From positions 558,001 through 622,000 of the forward strand of contig CAMPDV010000046.1 in NCBI GenBank assembly GCA_946699065.1: a stretch of 64,000 nucleotides of DNA, read 5' to 3'. The first letter of the stretch is position 1; each line of letters begins with the position of its first letter. This DNA is from Loxodes magnus. Lineage: Eukaryota > Ciliophora > Karyorelictea > Loxodida > Loxodidae. The translations under genes were made by a program, and so were the position numbers. The notes under the pieces were generated by a model that did not search any database, was not told where the DNA came from, and was given only the letters and a program-made list of their open reading frames with translations. This document shows, piece after piece, positions 28,078-40,293 of this stretch.

Positions 28078-31000
28078 ATGAAAACGTTTCACTTTAGCTG
28101 TCACTTCGTTTTAGGATTAATATTTTACGTCTTACTTGGATGTAAGGCAGTGATAAATCATTTTCCTCGGAGAATTACTTACTGTAATTAGGGATTTTAC
28201 CCTGATCCAATAATTCCTTCTATTAGTAACGGAAAGGAATCTAATGTTTCATATACTTTCTACTTTAGTTTAGAAGATAGCTTGGAAAGCAGTGTTTATA
28301 TTTGAATCTAGTTCCCAAGCGAATATGATATAAGTACTGGATCATATTCAGCAAACTTGCAAGCAGATGGCTGCTATTCAACCGTAGTAACTGGGGTAAC
28401 AAATCCAAATTCTTTGTCTTCAACTGGTTCCTTTTCTCTATGAACTTATAGAGATGGCAAGTAATTAGGACATGTGAACTGGCACTTTGCAACCCTTGGA
28501 TTTGGCCCTTCAATTTATTAGTTTTCGGATGCTAAGGCAACATTTTACACTCCTGTTGTTAACGGAAAAGAAGTTGAGTCTTTACAAGTATCAGGTGTAA
28601 TGCAAAGAACAACAATTGAAGTTACTCTCGTTCTTACCTAACCAATGTTCTAAGGAGACTTTTTCTATATATAATTTCCTGAATAATTTGACCTTTCATA
28701 AGTAAGAGAGGGAAGCATTTATTCAGTTTTCAAAGGAGATGGAACCATTTATTCATAATACGAAGGGTGAACTTAAAATGAGATAAAGACTAATTACTGG
28801 AATCAAAAATCAGATTCTTATTAAATGGATTTCAAAGTAACTGGTTAAACAATCCAAATTTACAACTTTAAAAATAACATCGATCCGAGAACTACCAATG
28901 TAAATTACAAATACGCAATCTTCAATATTTCAAATGTTATCAATCCAAAAGCTCAATTCACTCAATCTAATTTAAATTTCACTGCTTGGACTTAAAAGTT
29001 TACTTATGCAAATGGGCCTTCGCTGCTATATGAAAAGAAAGTTTTCAAATTTAGCTCTTTAATCTCTACTGGTACCATATTTTCTTTTTCATGTGACTTT
29101 ACTAACTAAGAGTTGTATTAGTCATTTATCCGTGATAATACAGTACCTAAAGAAGTTTAAATGTTCGTTGATTTCAAATTCTTACTAGAGCATTAGATTA
29201 ATAGAGGAGGTGCTATAGATGTTGAATTCGATGCTTTGCAGATGCCCACAGAAAATGGAGCTAATACCTGAATTTATGTCTAAGGATTGAACTCAGCACC
29301 TGGCTATGATTATGTTTCAGCCTCTTGGTTAACCTCAACAATCATTCGTATTTTTGGATTCGATAGTACTTCAACTTCGACTACTGTTTAATTTACAGCT
29401 TAAGTTAAAATAATTGGTAAATACTGCTTCAAATCTATTACTTCTTACTTTGACGAGGGGGCAACTGCTATTGACAAAAAGGTTTAATTGTAGAATAATA
29501 AACAGTTTGATGCAAGCATTAACAAAGCCTTATTAGGAGATAAAGACTTTAAAATTACATGGAATGCAGGAGGAAGTGGAGGAAGCGCATCCTCACTTAA
29601 AATATATCACAAAACAAAATACGGAACAACATCAGTACGCCAATTTGATGAAACAGTAACAGATATTACTAAGGTATTTTTAAACTAAGACAATGAAATG
29701 TATTCAATCGGCGGTACACTATTTTGTTCTGATCTTGATCATTTAAGTTTACAACCTAAAAATTACAGAAATTGCACTTCCATTTAAAAAGACAAAGGCA
29801 TAATAACGGTTTAGAGATTAAACTAAGGAGCCTAGAATAAATATTGGGAGTCAATAACAATTTCATCTCTTTAGAACGTATAAGATCCTCAAAGCAGTTA
29901 CTTAGAATTACAAGCACCATATTATCCAGCTTATCCCCCTAATATGAATAAATATGAAATCTGCGTTTTTATGCTGAATATTACTAGTTCATATTACGAT
30001 TATTTCAATTGCTATTTCCTTAATGTATAGGTAACATCTTAGAATAATGATGGAGATTAAAGGTGCCTTGATGAATGCTTTTTCATGAGGGCTGGAGGAA
30101 ACGTTCATAATGGAGCATGGGATTTCATGTACTGGTCAATAAAATTACCAAATAAAGATTCTGCAGGTAATTACGAAGAAGACAAATTAATGATAAGTCC
30201 TTAGATTTTAGCTTACAGCGATAAAACTTAGTACTATTTATAAATTTAGTGTGATAACCCCTCTTACATATTTACTGACTAGTTTTTCGGTTTAGATTAG
30301 ACATTTGCTTCAAATTATCCCTTTGATACGACAAATTTTGGTACAAGACTAAGTTCATATAGTTCAGGGTAATTATAAATGAGTGTCAATAATTACTAAG
30401 TTACAATCAAATACAATTAAATCTATACTACTGATTCTGCTAAAGGCACTCCAAGTCACTATTGGGGTCTTTTTCCGTTTAGAACAAAGTCGGTAACTAA
30501 AAAAGTAGATGCAATATCTTGCACTGCTAATTTTAAATGACTGGATAGTTTAGGCTATACAAAGAATTTATTATCCTTAACTAGTTAGTCTTCTTAACTA
30601 TACAACATAAAAAACGGCCCCTTGTATATGTGGGAAACAACAGGACTTCGTAACTATTACACTTATAAAAAAGATAGATTTAATTGGGCTATGCCTCAAT
30701 GGGAATTTCCAAGTGGAGGATATGGAAATATTCATGCTAAATTTAGAGTTAGATATGGAAACGGAGCTTATAGTTGGTGTTTAGCTACAATACCATATTT
30801 CTTTAAGTATGAAGAATAAGCTTCTAAAGTCACTAATTCAATTGGAGGCAATTTGACTTTTATTAAGTTATGGGAAGTAAAAGGAGGTAGTGAAGATTAC
30901 AACACTTAGCTCTTACTTACTTATCAAGATTAAGATGTATGGCCAGAGTGGACTAATGATCTCGAAATTTCGAACCTAAAAGCTCCTTCTGGTGAATAAA

Positions 31001-34000
31001 TTTATTATACATATAACAAAAATGATGGATTTAGGCTTAAAATGGCTTGTGGAACTGAAGCAGATGAAGGAGAATTTGGAACCACCTATAACTCATTGCT
31101 AGTTATTGAAAGAGCAATTGGTTATGACGATGGAAAGTTTTCACCTACTGTATGTTCTGAAGGAGAAATTTTAGATTTTAAAGCTACTTTTTAGCTTAAA
31201 ACTGATTATCCAGTAAAAGAGGATTAAACCGTGCAAATTTTATGGAATTCTAATAACTTTTTGCCAGGAAAAGTATATCTTAATGGTAATTTGTGTTCTA
31301 TTCCTGTTACTTTATAAGATTAAGTAAACTGTAAGATTTTGGCAGGGTTTGAAGAAAATACTTTAACCATTGAATTCATAGACACATTAGTCAACTACAA
31401 GGTTTCATCAGACTCAGAGTCGAATTAAGAACAAGTAGGGTTTATTTAATCAGTCAATATCTTTGATGGTAATAGAAGTACTTCTTATATTTATTAATGC
31501 ACTAATTTAGATTAAAAAGATGATGATGCATGTGGATAAGTTAATGGAGGAGAATTCTAAGTAACAGTTAAAAGTCAAGCAAAAATATTCAGCGTAAATA
31601 AGGCTAGACTAATTCCTAATAATTAAAAGCCCCCAACTTCTAATTGGCTTAATGCAGACTTAAAGCTAACAGTATCCACTATAAATAGTCTTCCTCAAAT
31701 ATCTTATAACCTGAGTTATAGTTAATTAACGAGGTTTGAGATTCCTGTTCCATCTGATTATACAGTAAACCCTTCATGAAATGGAGACAAACATTGTTTC
31801 ACAAATTTCTAATCTGAATGTGCATTGAGTGGAAAAATTCTCTACGTTTATACAAAAGAGAAGATTAACAAACTATAGGAATATGAAATTTGGCTTATAT
31901 AATTTGTAACTCCTCCTACTTCAAATATTGCGATAAACGAATAGGCATGGCTAGGGTAATCTAAGTATTAAGAATAAGTTGTAGACGATACTTAATCTCT
32001 TTCGACAGATATAAAGAATTCTATGTATGCTTAAATGTCTAAATCTCCTACTTAAGGTAAATAAACTCAAAAAATGCTAGTTACGCCACCTCATGAAGGA
32101 GCTTATGCATATTACACTTTCTAATTTACATGAACAGATGAAAAGAGTGAATCAATACAAGCTGGAAGGGAAATATGGATTTAATTTGATTCAGCCTATT
32201 ATGATTACTATGTTGGTGAAGCTGATGAAATTTTTAAAGGAGAACAAGACTATGATGGAAATCTTCTATATTTCATTCCTTGCCTATTATAATATGATGG
32301 TGGCGAATATCATGTAGGAGTATATTGCTAAGTAAAGAGACATACTGTAAGAGTTTATCTGTCTTAAGACATTCCGAATGGAGCAGAAGTAAATATTCAA
32401 ATCGTAGGAATTATAAATCCAAGTTCTTCTACAGCTTTAAGCTACACAATCATGGTTATGGATGCAGAAAGTACGACAACTGATTACAATCAAGAAAAAG
32501 TAATTAAATATTTCTTTACGTCCTTTTCTTTCTCTCTAAAGCCAAATGTTTGGATAAACTTCATAGACTTAAATATTCAATATAATCAAAATAACCACGG
32601 GCTTAGATTAACTGATGACTATGAATTTTGATTCACTATTTGGAAAAATGATATTTTAACATAAACTGTCTCAATGAAAAAATAAACAGGCACATTTGCA
32701 ATTTATTTCCCAGATTAATGGAATATTTATCCTACCTCTGAGGCAGTATACAATCCAGAAAAATAAAGCTAAACATGTTCTATGTATTAGACTTATGGAA
32801 ATACTTACTCTGTAGGTACTGATTTGATGCAAGTTACAAGTTCATAATCTCCTTCCTGCTATTATGATTACTTATTTAACTAAAAAGGAAATGCGTTAAC
32901 TTGGACTTCTGATATTGATGTTAGCTTTACATCAAATGAAGATGACCATACTTTCCCTAAATATATTTTAAGATTAACAAGTGCTCCTAATCCTAGCAAT
33001 GGTATTTCTAGAAAAGACGCCTCTTGGGATATAAATTGGTTAGATAAAACTCCAACAGATCTAACAGACAACCTTTGGATTAAATATGAAAAATATAGCA
33101 CCAAATTTGATATTGCAATTTTTGATTCTACTTCAGCGTCTACAATCGATAGCTAATCGCAAAATTCTAGAACTTATGGAACACTTCATCATGCTTACGA
33201 CGGATATTTCAGGCTATTAAAGCTTATTTGGATTATAGATAATAACGGTAAAGTCATTGAAGAGGAAAATCCTATAGAAGTAGTGGCAGGATTATAAAGT
33301 GATAATTATTACATTACTACAGGAGAAGGTTGGAAAGAATCTCTTAATTTCCCAGTAAAGAATGACTACATTAAGATAAACGTAGAAGATGAATGGATAT
33401 TATTTGGAGAAAATGATGACAGAACAATATACAAGAATGGATACTATTTGCCTTTTACTGTAACAGCCACAAACGAAGAATCTATGTCAGTCAAGTATAT
33501 TATTTGGAGCAGTATTGAGTAATCTCCAGATGTATAATATACTAACTTAGCTAAAACCAAAGTTATAGTATATCCAAACAGCGAAGAACATCAGGCAGAG
33601 CTAATTTTTTCAATAAAAGAAATTTAAATAGCGAAAGGAGCAACAAGCTAACCTATAATTATAACCTTGACTAGAAATCCAGCTTCTTAAGTCGATATTT
33701 ATTTTACAGTAGTATTGGACTAAGATGAACAAACTGGAATAGATGCAAGTTATTTAAATTCAGAATCTTATGTTTCTATTTCTCCTAATACCTTGACTTT
33801 CTCACAGTTTACCATTTCACAATCATTAACTGTCACTTTATCATCAAAGTGGGACCTTAGCTTAGGTATTTCATTCCGTGTTTAATTAGCAGTTTAAGGA
33901 GAAAATAGTGAATCATATAAAAACAAGACTACTGATTATGTTAAATTTGATGTTTTAGAAGGAAAGCTAGCTATTTCACCAATACTTACAGTAATAAATG

Positions 34001-35376
34001 CTAAAGCAGCAACAACAGAGTATTCCTTTTCGGGTATAACCTTACAAACAAATGGAGCTGGATATATTTATTCATTGATTCTCCCTTCTGGATAGGTGGG
34101 TCCTCCTACTGGAGAAGTATTGAGATCATGGGATGGAAGTTTTGATATGGATGACTACGAATTTAATCCTGGATCAAAATAAAATTAATAGAACGAAGAA
34201 ACTGACGAACTAACAGGAGAACCTGTAAGATAATTATAAAACGACAATTCTACAACTGATGAAGAATACGAGCCTTAATTTTCATAATGGGACCTTGATA
34301 TCTTAGAAGAATAGAACTAATTCTTATCCCAAAGCTATTTGCTATTAGATCCTTATACTGTATACAATGCTTAGTAAATTACAAGTCTTTCTTATGGAAC
34401 AAAGAATACTGAAAAATATTTGTGGTCTTAGCAATCATATAAACTTTATACTACTTATGCAACTTTAGATGGAAAGTACTCAGATGTATAAGTATTAAAC
34501 TTTACAACATTGGATTTACCTTAAATGCAGTACGCTAGTGTCACTGTGAGAAGTTCGAAAACTCCATAAGGATAGGATCTAGCTGATATAATATGTTTCT
34601 GGGCAATTTCAATTTCATTTGATTGCAACCTTACAAAAACAAGATAGGATATGATATTCTCATAAAATAGAAGAAGACTATAAGGAATATAAACTACTGA
34701 TTATGAAATAGTAATCAGTATGAATGCAGATCCTTCAGGTTTGAATAGATAGAATCCTAAATAGGTGCTTAATCAGGCTATGCTATGCACTACTTGCTAA
34801 CCTAAATTTTAAAGTTTGTTATAGAGTACTGATGATACTGTTTCATACTAATCATTAGGTTATACTGATAGCTCAGCCAACATTTAAAAAGTAAGCTTCC
34901 TCTCCAAGACTGTTCCATTGTTGACAATAAAAAGCATAGATGAAGGGGATTATTATGGAAGATTAATTTATGAAGGATATGAAGGAAACTACTTGTTTTT
35001 AACGTTAGTTATGTCATATAATGAAACTTTGAGTATAGATCAAATTTTGAATTCTCTTGATTAAAAAAATAACTAAGCTGAAGATCATTAAGTAGTTGTT
35101 TTTAAAGACAATAAAAATGATCTGCTTGAACTAAACGAAACAGAAGTTCTTTTTGAAAATTTGGATGGAAGTAAGCCTTATATCGTGTGTGCAGTTGCTA
35201 TGAATTAATATACAACAGTTACTAGTGGACTGTTTTCAACAGTTGAGTGCGGATTCTTCATAACAACTGGAAAGCCAATTTATGAAGAAGAAGAATGCTA
35301 TGGATGTGATGATGAAGGAAGTACCGCTATAGTATTGAGTTTCTGCTCGTTGCTTGCAATTCTTACTCTTATATGA
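28078..35376 (+). CDS. Very large secreted or surface protein, 2432 aa, intronless
   Basis: One uninterrupted frame of 2433 codons. Residues 1-24 are a signal peptide. The protein ends with an acidic Cys-containing stretch (YEEEECYGCDDEGS) and a final hydrophobic run (AIVLSFCSLLAILTLI) directly before the TGA stop at 35374-35376, the layout of a GPI-attachment signal or a minimal membrane anchor. The middle is rich in Thr, Ser, Asn, Tyr, Trp and Gly, with alternating hydrophobic residues and many possible N-glycosylation sites. This suggests a chain of beta-sandwich domains. Segments such as EIQIAKGATSQPIIITLTRN recall Calx-beta-like repeats, but I cannot assign a family. At least eight in-frame TGA codons are read as Trp beside normal TGG. 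No intron is needed over 7.3 kb. Base composition is less AT-rich than the flanks. Confidence 0.9.
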
Positions 35377-35820
35377 AATATTTAACTTTTTTTATAGATT
35401 TAAGAAATAACTTAAATTTTAAGATAATTATCTTTAAGTTGACACATAGATAACTATTATCATCTATAAGCTTAATACAAATCATCGTTCAGATAAAGAT
35501 TGGCTTACTGAATATAAGTCAATACTCTAAATTTAAAAAATAAAGTTAATTCTTAAATAAGAAACTTATTTCATTAAATAGCTTCAATGTATTTCAAAGT
35601 TTATTCAGCTTTACATAGAAGCTTCTCCTCCTTAATATATATTAAATACTTATTTGCTTGTTCTATATAAAATCAAATAAGTATTATAATTTAAGATGTT
35701 TTCTTGTAAAAATAAAGAAAAATTCTATTAATTACTATAATTCTCCCTAATGCTTATCTAGTTGAAATATATAGCTACTAAAGAATTATTTAAAAGTTTA
35801 GGTTTTTAGGCTTATCAGGA
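35377..35820. other. Intergenic, convergent 3' ends
   Basis: About 440 bp between the 3' ends of the large surface-protein gene (+) and the tubulin-cofactor gene (-). AT-rich; nothing else seen. Confidence 0.55.
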
Positions 35821-36552
35821 TCATAGCTCGAATTCTTCTTCTATTGTTTTAAAATCGCCTATTTCAACTTGGTTTGGCCTTATAAAAATTCCATAGTTTT
35901 GCTGACAAGTAAAATATCTCTGATCTTGGTAAGATCCATCATTTTTTCCAAGAGGTTCGTCGAGTTGAATTCCTATAAAATACCCAGGAGGACCATTTTT
36001 AAGTTTTCCTACATATTTCACAGTTCCTCGTTAATCTCCTTCATTTTTAATTCTGCATCGTTGCTCTACTTATATTTAAGTCGCTAATTCTTACTAGAAA
36101 TTATCTTCTATTTTTGGCTTTTAGGGTTAAGGTTTATTCGCAAACTAGTTTTATTTGAACTTCCTAAAAGAATCTTCTCTTTAGTCATAGCTTTCTTCAG
36201 AAATTTCATATTTTTGGACATTAGGATCATTTAGCATGTTTACCATAGAACCTGGATTTAAATCTTTAATCTGAATAGCAAGATTACCGAAATGAGTCAC
36301 GATGGATTTAAATTGTACTAAGCTAGTTAGCTCTAATCATTATCAAGAATAGCAACTACTTAATTTGTAGAATCTTTTAGAGTTAGCTTCATAGAATCAG
36401 GATTAGTTCCAAATCTTTTTTCCAATTATTGCTGCAATATCAAATCTTACTTTCAATTGAGAAACAGTGTTGGATAGATCTATTTTAATTTCAGGAGCTG
36501 TCATGCCTAAATTTTCATGAAAGAAAGTTATTTTAATAATAGCTCCTTCCAT
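35821..36552 (-). CDS. TBCB: Tubulin-folding cofactor B, 231 aa
   Basis: Cytosolic chaperone that works with cofactor E on alpha-tubulin. An N-terminal ubiquitin-like domain (residues 1-85) is followed by the family linker (YEISEESYDQREDSFRKFK) and a CAP-Gly domain at the C-terminus (RCRIKNEGDQRGTVKYVG, then GPPGYFIGIQLDEP and LGKNDGSYQ). The product ends in EEEFEL, an acidic tail comparable to other cofactor B proteins. Introns at 36432-36450 (19 nt) and 36271-36287 (17 nt) restore the frame. The second splits the LIS-IKD strand of the ubiquitin-like fold. One Trp in that domain is TGA. Stop TGA 35821-35823. Length agrees with the family (about 244 aa). Confidence 0.95.
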
Positions 36553-36675
36553 TATATATTATAGACTTATTATTTTTTAATTACCAAAGCTTATCTAAAA
36601 ATATCTCCATTATTTACATTTCCTAATTGCACTCTATCAAATACCTTACTTAAGTTTAGGTCTAATTTTTATAAG

Positions 36676-37041
36676 ATGAGCTATTTAAAGCATTACAAAG
36701 TTTATTTCTCTAATAATAACATTAATACAAGTAGAGCTAAAAGTGATTTTGGCTAAGTAAGATTAAGAACTTGTATGCATATTTAAAAATAGTTAGATAT
36801 GCTGCCAGAATATCTAAGAAGAGACTAATTTAAAGTATTACCACTTATTAAAGAATCTAAAGTATCTGCTAGCTTATTAATCTTCAACTAAATTAAGTCA
36901 TATTCTTTGCATAGGTTTTAAATAACCTCAAATAGAAAATTAAGAAACTTTCTGAATAAACTTTTCCTCCAAATCTCTCTTCTTCTTGTATACTAATAAC
37001 AGAGTAATACAATCAAGCATTGTTCAGAATTATAAGTTTGA
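36676..37041 (+). CDS. Hypothetical basic protein, 121 aa
   Basis: Open frame filling the gap between two - strand genes, starting 123 bp from the 5' end of the tubulin cofactor gene and ending 50 bp before the 3' end of the HscB-type gene. The product is basic (many Lys, Arg, His), with a hydrophobic stretch near residues 95-105. It has no in-frame TGA before the stop at 37039-37041 and no recognised motif. The snug fit supports it, but its length alone does not exclude chance. Confidence 0.42.
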
Positions 37042-37090
37042 TTGAAAGTACTGTATTTATAGAAAATGTAAATTAAAGGTTAAACAGATA

Positions 37091-37746
37091 TCAGTCATAT
37101 GTAACATTGAGTATTCCTTTAAGCTTACAATCTAAGTTCCTAAAATATCTGAATTTGATAAGTTCTTCTTTGATAGCTTAATAATTCTTTTATTCAAATA
37201 GAGAGGATAAATTACGTATAGAAGAATGTAGTTCTTCTTCTAGTTTTAAGGCTAACTGATCTCGGTTTTCTCCTGATTCTATAGCTTCATTTATTTCAAA
37301 TACTATTTTCATAAAATCACTACCAGTCACTTCTGCTTAATCAGAAGCTAAAGGATTTTCAGCTCCTTCAAGATCTAACTAAATGTAGATGAAGTTACTA
37401 AGTAACAAGCTCTGAATAAATCATCACTCAAAGTATTGAAAGACTTACTAAGTAACTAAGAGTATTAATTCACATCAGGCATTTGAAAATCTTTATTGGT
37501 TTATCTTAAAACATCAGGATGCATCTTAAGCTAATAAGATTTATAAGTATAAGCTAAAGCTTTTTTATCAATATCATAGCTTCTCTTTCTATATATCAAG
37601 TCTTACAAGTTATAAAGGTCAAAATAATTTACTTCAGATAAGGCTTTAATAGATGGAGTACATTGAGTACAAAACACATAACTGAGATTCGAATCTTTTA
37701 ATAAAGATTTGCAAGCCTATGAAACTTTACAAGCTAATTTATTCAT
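37091..37746 (-). CDS. HSCB: HscB/Jac1-type J-protein co-chaperone, 211 aa
   Basis: Mitochondrial DnaJ-like protein that recruits Hsp70 to the scaffold ISCU for iron-sulfur cluster transfer. The sequence shows a Cys pair (FCTQC, residues 25-29), the family start NYFDLY, the HPD motif in QLKMHPDV (residues 76-78), a conserved S-x-x-x-N-T-L-S-D-D-L-x-R-A-x-Y-L segment closing the J domain, and a C-terminal three-helix region with F-E-I-N-E-A-I-E. Only two of the four zinc-finger Cys found in animals are present. A 20-nt phase-0 intron (37379-37398) lies within the conserved Tyr-Leu-Leu. Stop TGA 37091-37093. The window also carries SDHB, a client of this pathway. Confidence 0.92.
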
Positions 37747-38057
37747 GTCAATTAAAAGAAACTATAATAAAGTATATTACAATTAAGTATTACTGTTTAG
37801 ATTATTACTCTTACTATATATCCTATTTATATGCTCTTTCAATTAACTTCTTACACTTGTCTAGTTCAACTTTCAAACATTAAATTATTGTTAACTTACA
37901 TTTTTCGTTGCGTTTACTTATTCATAAAGAAGATTCTTCGTTTGATGGAATTTAAAATTAAGATGCAGTTTAGATTTTTTGAGAAGGATATAAACTTATT
38001 AACTCATCTTAGTAAGCGTAGTAATTAGATGCTAAGTTCTATCTTTTATTTGATATA

Positions 38058-39464
38058 TCAATATGTTAAAGAAGAAATATGCTTGATTAAGGTTTAAATC
38101 TAACTTTTAAGTGTATAAAATTAAATTTTTAATTTGCTACTTAGAATTGAAATAAAATTATCAAAAGAGGAGAATAGAATAATTATTGCTTATATTGCTT
38201 TCAAATTCTTAAAGTATGATTTTGGTAAAAAAACTTATATATTAAATCTCAAATTGTCAGCATACTCTTGGGATTTTAATTGTTTTTCTTTTGCTTTCAA
38301 CCATTGTTGGCTTCCTATATTAGGACCAATTCCTCCTAGCTTTATATTCTACTATTATTAAACTTTATAATCTTCAAGTGTATATTTCTTATATTTAATA
38401 GGTCTATGCTTTTTTCCAAAAAATATGTTTCTATCAGTTTCTAAAATTTGTTCTATATCTTTGGATTTATCTAATTTTTTAGGCTTTGTTGAAAGTGAAA
38501 TTCCTTTTCTTAATTATTTGATTTCTTTTTCTCTTTTATGTTATGAATTTTCTTTTTCCTTTACTTTTTACTTGCTTTTCGGAGTTTCTTTTTCTTTTAT
38601 CTTTTACTAGCTTTTATCTATATCTTTTTCCTTCCTAATTACATTGTCAATTTTAATATTTCTATTGGCTCTTATTTTCAAAGTATTTTGCTTTTGGATA
38701 GCTTATTCAAGCAAATTATTTTAAGCCATATTTCTTTGCATTTGAGTAGTGAGTTGCTATTAATTCTAGAGCATTTTTTAAAGTTAGCCAATCATATCCT
38801 AAAAGTTCCTCATTTAGTCAAGTTATTGTCCCTATACTTCATTGATCTATTTTTACAGTAGTTTGTGCTAATAATTCTTATTTTTGCTCTACTCTAATTT
38901 TTCTTACTGCTATATCTGCTACTGCTAAATCTATGAGGATAGTAATAATTGAATGGTACTGTTTATATTGTTGTTGTCGTTTTAAAAAGGTTGAAAATAG
39001 GAGCTTTACTGATATTAGGTATATGCTCGTTAGTTGTTTCATTGAGATTAATATTGATTGGAATTTTGACTTCTATATTAGTGACTTGGTAAGTAGGATC
39101 TATAATCATGTTTTTACTATTCTTACATGAACTAACTTAGTGGGGTTTATTTAAATAAAGAATCAGGAGTTGCAATAGAGCCTGTTTGAACTCCTGACGG
39201 TAAAATTTCCATTTATGGTAAAGGCAAAATAAGTTCTTTGTTAGTAAATTCTTGCTCATATTAAACTGGAGGTAAGGGTGCTGCTAATTAGCTGTTATCA
39301 AAGGATTGAAATTAGTTTTTAGGTAAATTTTCTTAAAAAGAGAAGTTAACATTATTAGTATCTTTATTAACAGGGACCAAGTTTTCAGTGTTAAAGTTGC
39401 CAGTTCTTGTAATTTTTTCTGATCTATTTCTAAATCTTCTTTCAAATTTACTTTTACTTTTCAT
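38058..39464 (-). CDS. JHY-like protein 1, about 468 aa
   Basis: The C-terminal block YTLEDYK ... KLGGIGPNIG ... QWLKAKEKQLKSQEYADNLR matches the closing motif of JHY-type (juvenile hydrocephalus) proteins, which are linked to motile cilia. The preceding 350 residues are Gln/Asn/Lys-rich with a coiled-coil stretch (near 38700-38880). The N-terminus begins with a basic KSKSKFERRFRNR segment. One Trp is TGA (near 39050). The start is ATG 39462-39464. The frame stays open about 60 codons past the conserved motif, to TGA 38058-38060. That tail is hydrophobic and unlike the rest, so the true end may be earlier through an intron. A shorter relative lies at 45216-45980. Confidence 0.75.
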
Positions 39465-40293
39465 TTATATTCAAATAAATAATCATACATAATAGCATCA
39501 TTAGGCAAGCAATTTAAGTTACTTTATATTAACCTTAATAACTACGATTCAACCTCCAATTAACCTTAGAGTTTACTAATTTCTTTTAATTCTTGATTTT
39601 TTATAAAGTAGAGACTACTTAACTAATCTCTTAAGATGTATCATTAATTATAATATAAGCAATTCTTTTCTCATAAGAAATACTACTAATAAATCTATCT
39701 CTCTTAGTATTCTAGGTTTACTCAATTCAAGTGACTTTAATATTAAAGAGTTTCATAATTTGCTTAAATAGATAATTAAAGTTCACAGCTAAACTTATAT
39801 TGCTAATCTATCTTAACTTTATAATTATTATACTGATACCAATTATAACTACCAAATATAACTTCTGTTCATTTATTTGCTTTAATATTTAAAAGCTTTT
39901 ATTATTTAAATACTTAGAAATCAAGTTTATTTGAATGTTCTTATTAATGCTTTAGATTAATACTCTTGCTTACTATAAGCAATGAATATGGAGAGTTCCA
40001 TTGAGGGATTTACTCATCATATCTCAATAAATTTACTCTTTTAAAGCAAAATAATATTAGTATTAGTATTAACCTAGCAAATACATATTACATATCATGC
40101 CTCTATTTATTCTCTTCGTTTAAATCTTAATCATTATATTAGACAGTAGCCATGTAAAGTTATTTAAAAGTTGCGAAGCGTTTACTATGAAAATAAGGTA
40201 ATAAGAGAATAGAAGGGTAGAAGAAAGATAGAGGCTAAATAAGGAATTTACTTTAATTTAAGATAGCTAGTGATAAGCTTCCTTCCTTTAAAA
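39465..40293. other. Intergenic, divergent 5' ends
   Basis: About 830 bp between the starts of JHY-like 1 (-) and the CHAT/NB-ARC gene (+). It probably contains both promoters. No gene or repeat seen. Confidence 0.5.

Noticed and set aside
35869-36087. + strand ORF opposite the tubulin cofactor gene
   Set aside because: Shadow of the CAP-Gly domain on the other strand. Same for the standard-code ORFs within 9326-9565, 12130-12333, 13157-13372, 21083-21304, 28265-28513, 32880-33104, 38134-39130 and 54547-57038.
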